Below are positions 59,434 through 64,000 of a stretch of DNA of 64,000 nt, one piece after another. Each line of letters opens with the position of its first letter. Position 1 is the first letter of the stretch. Position numbers and translations under genes: made by a program. Source of the stretch: Pyrinomonadaceae bacterium. GTDB taxonomy: Bacteria > Acidobacteriota > Blastocatellia > Pyrinomonadales > Pyrinomonadaceae. Location of the stretch: assembly GCA_030841105.1 (NCBI GenBank), contig JAVEDE010000079.1, forward strand, positions 50,496-114,495. The letters are read 5' to 3'. The notes under the pieces were generated by a model that was given only the letters and a program-made list of their open reading frames with translations, made no database searches and was not told the DNA's origin.

Positions 59434-60564
59434 TTGACTACTGCGCCGACACCACTCAAGCAGACGCCGCTCAACGCCGCGCACCGCCGTCTGGGCGGGC
59501 GGATGGTTGATTTCGGCGGCTGGGACATGCCCGTCCAATACCCCGCCGGGACGGTCGAGGAGCACCTGCGCACGCGCCTCCACTCCGGCCTCTTCGACGT
59601 CTCGCACATGGGCGAGATCGAGGTGCGCGGCTCTGACGCCATCGCCTTCGTCAACCGCCTCTGCTCGAACGACGCCACCAAACTCGTTGACGGGCAGGCG
59701 CAATACTCCGCGCTCACCACGCCCGAAGGCACGGTCGTTGACGACCTGCTCGTCTATCGTTTCGCCGAAGATCACCTGCTGCTCGTCGTCAACGCTTCGA
59801 CCACCGGGAAGGACTGGGACTGGATCAACGCGCACCGCGGGGACGAGACGTTGACGCTCACGAACCGCAGCGCGGACTTCTGCCAGATCGCCGTGCAGGG
59901 GCCGGACGCGCTCGGCATCCTGCAAACGCTCACCGAGACGCCGCTCGCCGAGATCAAGTATTACCACTTCCGCGAGGGCGCGGTTGACGGCGTGCCCTCG
60001 ATCATCTCGCGCACGGGCTATACGGGCGAGGACGGCTTCGAGGTCTACGCCGCGCCGGACAAGGCCGAGCAACTCTGGGATCGCCTGCTCGAAGCGGGAG
60101 GGCACGGCACGCCCGAAGGCATCCTGCCCTGCGGGTTGGCCGCGCGCAACACGCTCCGGCTCGAATCCGCGATGGCTCTCTACGGCCACGAAATTGACGA
60201 GACGACCTCCCTTTACGAAGCCAACCTCGGCTGGATTTGCAAGCTGAACAAAGGCGACTTCAACGGGCGCGAACGCCTCGCGCAACAGAAGGCCGAAGGC
60301 GTCCAGCAGAAACTCGTCGGCTTCGAAGTCACCGAGCGCGGCATCGCGCGCGACGGCTACGACGTTTTAGTCAACGGCGAGAAGGTCGGTCGCGTCACGT
60401 CGGGCAGCCCCGCGCCCTATTTGAAGAAGAACATCGGGCTGGCCTACGTGCCCGCCGCACACGCCACCGAGGGACAGGAAATTCACGTCGTCGTGCGCGA
60501 CCGCCCCGTCGCCGCGCGCATCGTCCCCGTGCCTTTTTATAAACGCGAACGAGGGTCGAAATAA
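59434..60564 (+). CDS. gcvT: Glycine cleavage T protein (aminomethyltransferase)
   Basis: A 376-aa T protein, transferring the methylene group from the lipoyl arm of H protein to tetrahydrofolate and releasing ammonia. The family is evident in FGGWDMPVQYPAGTVEEHL, FDVSHMGEIEVRG, YSALTTPEGTVVDDLLVYR, SRTGYTGEDGFEVYA and LAARNTLRLESAM. Length is normal (360-375). The TTG at 59434 is chosen over the frame opening at 59356 because AGGAGA lies five bases upstream and the start LTTAPTPLKQTPL leads directly into the family's N-terminus. First gene of the gcvT-gcvH-gcvPA-gcvPB operon; a heptamer-repeat hairpin separates it from gcvH. Confidence 0.95.
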   Translation: MTTAPTPLKQTPLNAAHRRLGGRMVDFGGWDMPVQYPAGTVEEHLRTRLHSGLFDVSHMGEIEVRGSDAIAFVNRLCSNDATKLVDGQAQYSALTTPEGTVVDDLLVYRFAEDHLLLVVNASTTGKDWDWINAHRGDETLTLTNRSADFCQIAVQGPDALGILQTLTETPLAEIKYYHFREGAVDGVPSIISRTGYTGEDGFEVYAAPDKAEQLWDRLLEAGGHGTPEGILPCGLAARNTLRLESAMALYGHEIDETTSLYEANLGWICKLNKGDFNGRERLAQQKAEGVQQKLVGFEVTERGIARDGYDVLVNGEKVGRVTSGSPAPYLKKNIGLAYVPAAHATEGQEIHVVVRDRPVAARIVPVPFYKRERGSK

Positions 60565-60650
60565 AAGTGATGAGTGAAGAGTGATGAGTAATGAGTGAAA
60601 ACAAAACGCTCTTAACTCATCACTCATCACTCATCGCTCATCACTTTTCA
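60565..60650. repeat. 7-bp-period inverted repeat inside the gcv operon
   Basis: Left arm 60565-60600 (GTGATGA, GTGAAGA, GTAATGA), right arm about 60614-60650 (CACTCAT, CGCTCAT). It begins immediately after the gcvT stop and ends just before the gcvH ribosome site, so it forms a hairpin within the operon message. Confidence 0.88.
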
Positions 60651-60662
60651 GTAAGGAGCATC

Positions 60663-61055
60663 ATGGCAAACATCCCGGACGATTTACACTACAGTAAGGA
60701 TCACGAGTGGGTCAGGGTCGAGGGCGACACCGGCACGGTCGGCATCACGGATCACGCGCAGAACCAGTTGGGCGACATCGTGTACGTGGAGTTGCCGCGC
60801 GTGGGCGACAGCATCGAGGCGGGCGCGGTCTTCGGGCAGGTCGAGTCGGTCAAGGCGGCTAACGATCTCTACACTCCCGTCTCCGGCGAGGTCACGGAAG
60901 TGAACGAGACGCTCAACGACGACCCGGAGCAGGTCAACAAAGACCCTTACGGCGCGGCGTGGATGCTCCGCCTGCGCCTGAAAGACGCGGGCGAGGTGGA
61001 CAAGCTGATGAACGCCGCCGAGTACGAAGACTACACCAAGAAAATCACGGAGTAA
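60663..61055 (+). CDS. gcvH: Glycine cleavage H protein (lipoyl carrier)
   Basis: A 130-aa lipoyl carrier that shuttles the aminomethyl group between P, T and L proteins. The lipoylation site is K64 in VESVKAANDLYTPVSG, at the same number as in E. coli. The DHEWVRVEGDTGTVGITDHA start and LNDDPEQVNKDPYGAAWM are typical. ATG at 60663 is chosen: AAGGAG lies six bases upstream, and the longer frame would translate the repeat cassette. gcvPA follows after six bases. Confidence 0.96.
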   Translation: MANIPDDLHYSKDHEWVRVEGDTGTVGITDHAQNQLGDIVYVELPRVGDSIEAGAVFGQVESVKAANDLYTPVSGEVTEVNETLNDDPEQVNKDPYGAAWMLRLRLKDAGEVDKLMNAAEYEDYTKKITE

Positions 61056-61061
61056 GAGAAT

Positions 61062-62417
61062 TTGCGCTACATTCCCAACTCGCCGGAGGAGCGCGCAGAG
61101 ATGCTGCGCTCCGTCGGTCTGAACGCGCCGGAAGAACTCTTCGACACCATCCCGGCTGACATACTGCTGCGCGATCTGCTCGACACACCGGCCGCGCTCT
61201 CCGAACCCGAACTCATCGCGCGCTTCGAGTCGCTCGCGGCCAAGAACGCCGCGGCGCACCGCCCGAACTTCCTCGGCGCGGGCGCGTACTCGCACTATCA
61301 ACCGACCATCGTTGACAGTCTGATCTCGCGCTCCGAGTTCTTCACGGCCTACACGCCTTACCAGCCGGAAATCTCGCAAGGCACGCTGCAAGCCATCTTC
61401 GAGTTCCAGACGCTCGTCTGCCAGTTGACCGGCATGGACGTGGCGAACGCCTCGATGTACGACGGCTCAACCTCCGTGGCCGAGGCCGTCCTGATGGCTG
61501 AACGCGTCACGCGCCGCCGCAAGGTGGTCGTCTCCGGCGCGCTTCATCCCGAATACTTGCACGTCGCCGAAACCTACGTCGCGCACGCCGGGATTGACCT
61601 CGTCCGCGCCGACTTCGACGAGACGACGGGCACGACCAACTTCGACGCGCTCGGCGAACTCGACGACCAGACCGCGGCCATCATCGTGCAGTCGCCGAAC
61701 TTCTTCGGCTGCGTCGAAGATTTGCAAACGCTCGCCGAGCGCGCGCACAAGGCGGGCGCGCTCCTCGTCGTCTGCGTCACGGAAAGCATCTCGCTCGGAC
61801 TCCTGCGCGAGCCGGGCGCGTCGGGCGCGGACATCGTGGTGGCCGAAGGGCAGTCCTTCGGCGTGCCCTTGAGCTACGGCGGCCCTTACCTCGGACTCTT
61901 CGCCACGCGCGAGAAGTATGCGCGGCAGTTGCCCGGCCGTCTCGTCGGCGTCGCGGCCGACAAGGAAGGCCGACGCGGTTTCGTCCTGACGCTCGCCACG
62001 CGCGAGCAACACATCCGCCGCGAGAAGGCCACCTCTAACATCTGCACCAACGAAGGCTTGATCGCGTTGATGGCGACGATCTACTTGGAGACGCTCGGAC
62101 GGCGCGGCCTGCAAGAGGTCGCCATGCAGTGCGCGCAGAAGGCCGCCTATGCCGCGCGCCGCATCTCGGAGATCGAAGGCTTCTCGCTTCCCTACTCTCA
62201 GACCCCGCGCTTCAACGAGTTCGTCCTCCGCGCGCCCGTCGCGGCGGAAGAACTGCTCCGGCGGCTGGCCTCCGAACACAACATCACCGGCGGCCTCGCC
62301 CTCTCGCGCTACTTCCCCGAACGCCCGAACGACCTGCTCGTCTGCGTCACCGAAACCAACCCCCGCGCCGAAATAGACGCCCTCGTCGCCGGATTCGCGG
62401 AGTTGACGAAACAATGA
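61062..62417 (+). CDS. gcvPA: Glycine decarboxylase P protein, subunit 1
   Basis: A 451-aa alpha-type subunit of the split P protein, which decarboxylates glycine with PLP. The subunit supports the active site but lacks the PLP lysine. Family motifs: RYIPNSPEERAEMLRSVG, FLGAGAYSHYQPTIVDSLI, FFTAYTPYQPEISQGTLQ, MDVANASMYDGSTSVAEA and TSNICTNEGL. Start is a TTG at 61062 with a GGAGTAAGAGA upstream. Stop overlaps the gcvPB start (ATGA), so the subunits are made in step. Confidence 0.95.
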   Translation: MRYIPNSPEERAEMLRSVGLNAPEELFDTIPADILLRDLLDTPAALSEPELIARFESLAAKNAAAHRPNFLGAGAYSHYQPTIVDSLISRSEFFTAYTPYQPEISQGTLQAIFEFQTLVCQLTGMDVANASMYDGSTSVAEAVLMAERVTRRRKVVVSGALHPEYLHVAETYVAHAGIDLVRADFDETTGTTNFDALGELDDQTAAIIVQSPNFFGCVEDLQTLAERAHKAGALLVVCVTESISLGLLREPGASGADIVVAEGQSFGVPLSYGGPYLGLFATREKYARQLPGRLVGVAADKEGRRGFVLTLATREQHIRREKATSNICTNEGLIALMATIYLETLGRRGLQEVAMQCAQKAAYAARRISEIEGFSLPYSQTPRFNEFVLRAPVAAEELLRRLASEHNITGGLALSRYFPERPNDLLVCVTETNPRAEIDALVAGFAELTKQ

Positions 62418-63955
62418 ACATGAAAGCTACGCCGCACATCACGCAGAACGAGTCGCTCATCTTTGAACGCTCGCAGACGGGTCGCAAGGGCTACATGCTG
62501 CCCGCGCTCGACGTTGACGAGACGCCGATAGACGAACTGTTGCCCGCCGAGTTTCGCCGCACGGACGACCTCGAAGGCGTACCCGAAGTTTCCGAGGTTG
62601 ACGTGGTGCGCCACTTCACGCGCATCTCCACGTGGAACTACAACATTGACCTCGGCATGTACCCGCTCGGCTCGTGCACGATGAAGTACAACTCGCGCCT
62701 CAACGAACGCGTCGCGCGCATCAAGGGCTTCGCCAACCTCCACCCGCTCGCTTCCGAAGAAGATTCGCAGGGCGCGCTCCAACTGCTACACGAACTGCAA
62801 CAGCACCTCTCGGAGATCACCGGCCTCGCCGCAGTCTCTTTGCAACCGGCGGCGGGCGCACACGGCGAGATGACCGGCGTCATGCTCATCCGCGCCTTCC
62901 TCGACGCACGCGACGGCGTGGGCGAGGGCGACCGCCCGCGCCGCCACGTCATGCTCATCCCCGACTCGGCGCACGGCACGAACCCCGCCTCCGCGCACCT
63001 CTCCGGCTTCACCGTCAAGACCGTCCGCTCGACTTCGGAAGGCCAGACAGACCTCGACGCCTTGCGCGAGTTGTGCGCGGCGGGCGACGTGGCCGGGCTG
63101 ATGTTGACCAACCCGAACACGGTCGGTCTCTTCGAGCGCAGCATCAAAGAGATTTGCCAGATCGTCCACGATGCGGGCGGCCTCGTCTACATGGACGGCG
63201 CGAACATGAACGCGCTCGTCGGCTGGGCGCGCCCCGGCGACATGGGCGTGGACGTGATCCACCTGAACCTGCACAAGACGTTCTCCACCCCGCACGGCGG
63301 CGGCGGCCCCGGCTCCGGCCCTTGCTGCTGCACGAAAGAACTCGAACCTTACCTGCCCGTCCCGCGCGTCGTCGTGTCGAACGGCGACGACGGCCACACG
63401 CGTTTCAGTCTCGACTTCAACTATCCGAACACAATCGGCCGCGTCAAAGCCTTCTACGGCAACTTCGGCATGGCCGTGCGTGCGCTCTCTTACATCGAGA
63501 CGCACGGCGCGGACGGGCTGCGCGAAGCGACCGAGGCCGCCGTCCTGAACGCGCGCGTCGTCGCGCACGGGCTGGCGGCAGACTACGACAAGCCCTTCGC
63601 TGCCGCGCCCATGCACGAAGTCGTCTTCACGGATAAGCGACAGGCGCGCAAGGGCGTCCACACGCTCGACATCGCCAAGCGGCTCATTGACTACGGCTTC
63701 CACCCGATGACGATCTACTTCCCGCTCATCGTGCAGGGCGCGATGCTCATCGAGCCGACCGAATCCGTCGGCCGACAGGAGATACAACAGTTCGTCGAAG
63801 CCATGCGCGCCATCGCACGCGAAGCCGAGGAGACGCCCGACCTCGTGACGGGCGCGCCACACACCACCCGCATCGGCCGTCTCGACGAAGCCGCCGCCGC
63901 GCGCAAGCCCGTGCTGCGCTGGCGTCCCGAAGAGAAAGCCGCCACCGCCTCCTGA
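62414..63955 (+). CDS. gcvPB: Glycine decarboxylase P protein, subunit 2
   Basis: A 513-aa catalytic subunit of the split P protein. PLP lysine K288 stands in NLHKTFSTPHGGGGPGSG, with the preceding YMDGANMNALVGWARPGDMG, and LGMYPLGSCTMKYN near the N-terminus. Length is slightly longer than the usual 480-490 aa, from a C-terminal tail (RKPVLRWRPEEK). The ATG at 62414 overlaps the gcvPA stop. A longer frame upstream would be a shadow of gcvPA. No gene for the L protein (lipoamide dehydrogenase) follows in the remaining 45 bases. Confidence 0.95.
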   Translation: MNMKATPHITQNESLIFERSQTGRKGYMLPALDVDETPIDELLPAEFRRTDDLEGVPEVSEVDVVRHFTRISTWNYNIDLGMYPLGSCTMKYNSRLNERVARIKGFANLHPLASEEDSQGALQLLHELQQHLSEITGLAAVSLQPAAGAHGEMTGVMLIRAFLDARDGVGEGDRPRRHVMLIPDSAHGTNPASAHLSGFTVKTVRSTSEGQTDLDALRELCAAGDVAGLMLTNPNTVGLFERSIKEICQIVHDAGGLVYMDGANMNALVGWARPGDMGVDVIHLNLHKTFSTPHGGGGPGSGPCCCTKELEPYLPVPRVVVSNGDDGHTRFSLDFNYPNTIGRVKAFYGNFGMAVRALSYIETHGADGLREATEAAVLNARVVAHGLAADYDKPFAAAPMHEVVFTDKRQARKGVHTLDIAKRLIDYGFHPMTIYFPLIVQGAMLIEPTESVGRQEIQQFVEAMRAIAREAEETPDLVTGAPHTTRIGRLDEAAAARKPVLRWRPEEKAATAS

Positions 63956-64000
63956 GCAAACATCCCGCGCAACCTTGAAGCGCGCCGCGTGAACCGACAC

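Overview
The window is a GC-rich chromosomal segment with long, tightly packed operons. Gene content points to a diderm heterotroph: an outer-membrane barrel, GT9-type glycosyltransferases, a Calx-beta/BACON/DUF4214 secreted giant and a four-gene glycine cleavage operon. The domain mix of the secreted giant and the abundant short-period intergenic repeats are reminiscent of Acidobacteriota (Blastocatellia-like). That placement is inference; there is no rRNA or marker gene here.

Layout. 204-2683 (+): APC permease and PLP aminotransferase, overlapping. 2811-6008 (-): hybrid sensor kinase. 6221-12973 (-): three glycan genes, all multi-domain fusions, including a GT2-GT9-GT4-methyltransferase. 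13042-48112 (-): a contractile injection system (CIS) locus of about 35 kb. 48433-49392 (-): SARP/BTAD regulator. 49972-52052 (-): YdjM-like membrane protein and a TPR membrane protein. 52381-54170 (+): ECF sigma factor and zinc-binding anti-sigma. 54283-58779 (-): large secreted beta-propeller protein. 59434-63955 (+): gcvT-gcvH-gcvPA-gcvPB.

The CIS locus in transcription order (right to left) is: 87-aa protein, DUF4255/Pvc16-like cap protein, 311-aa protein, sheath, tube, 988-aa sheath-like protein carrying an FN3 domain, second tube, LysM-type tube/baseplate protein, 60-aa DUF5908-like protein, gp27-like hub, gp5-like spike, 714-aa protein with a hydrophobic C-terminus, gp25, baseplate J, tail-protein-I homologue fused to a beta-propeller, two related baseplate-type proteins, IPT fibre-like protein, outer-membrane barrel protein, 735-aa unknown, AAA+ ATPase, 1082-aa putative effector, and a 342-aa partner. 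A tape-measure protein is not obvious. A promoter with 11-bp-spaced heptamer direct repeats ahead of a -10 lies between the SARP gene and the CIS genes, suggesting the SARP switches on the locus.

A second theme is repeats. Ten intergenic cassettes of 7-bp-period repeats, usually as two inverted arms, sit between genes across the window. Four share one unit (GTGACGA/GTGACAA) and lie inside the CIS operon. By contrast, repeats inside genes have periods that are multiples of three (9 or 36 bp) and keep the reading frame. No tRNA, rRNA, CRISPR array or transposase gene was seen.
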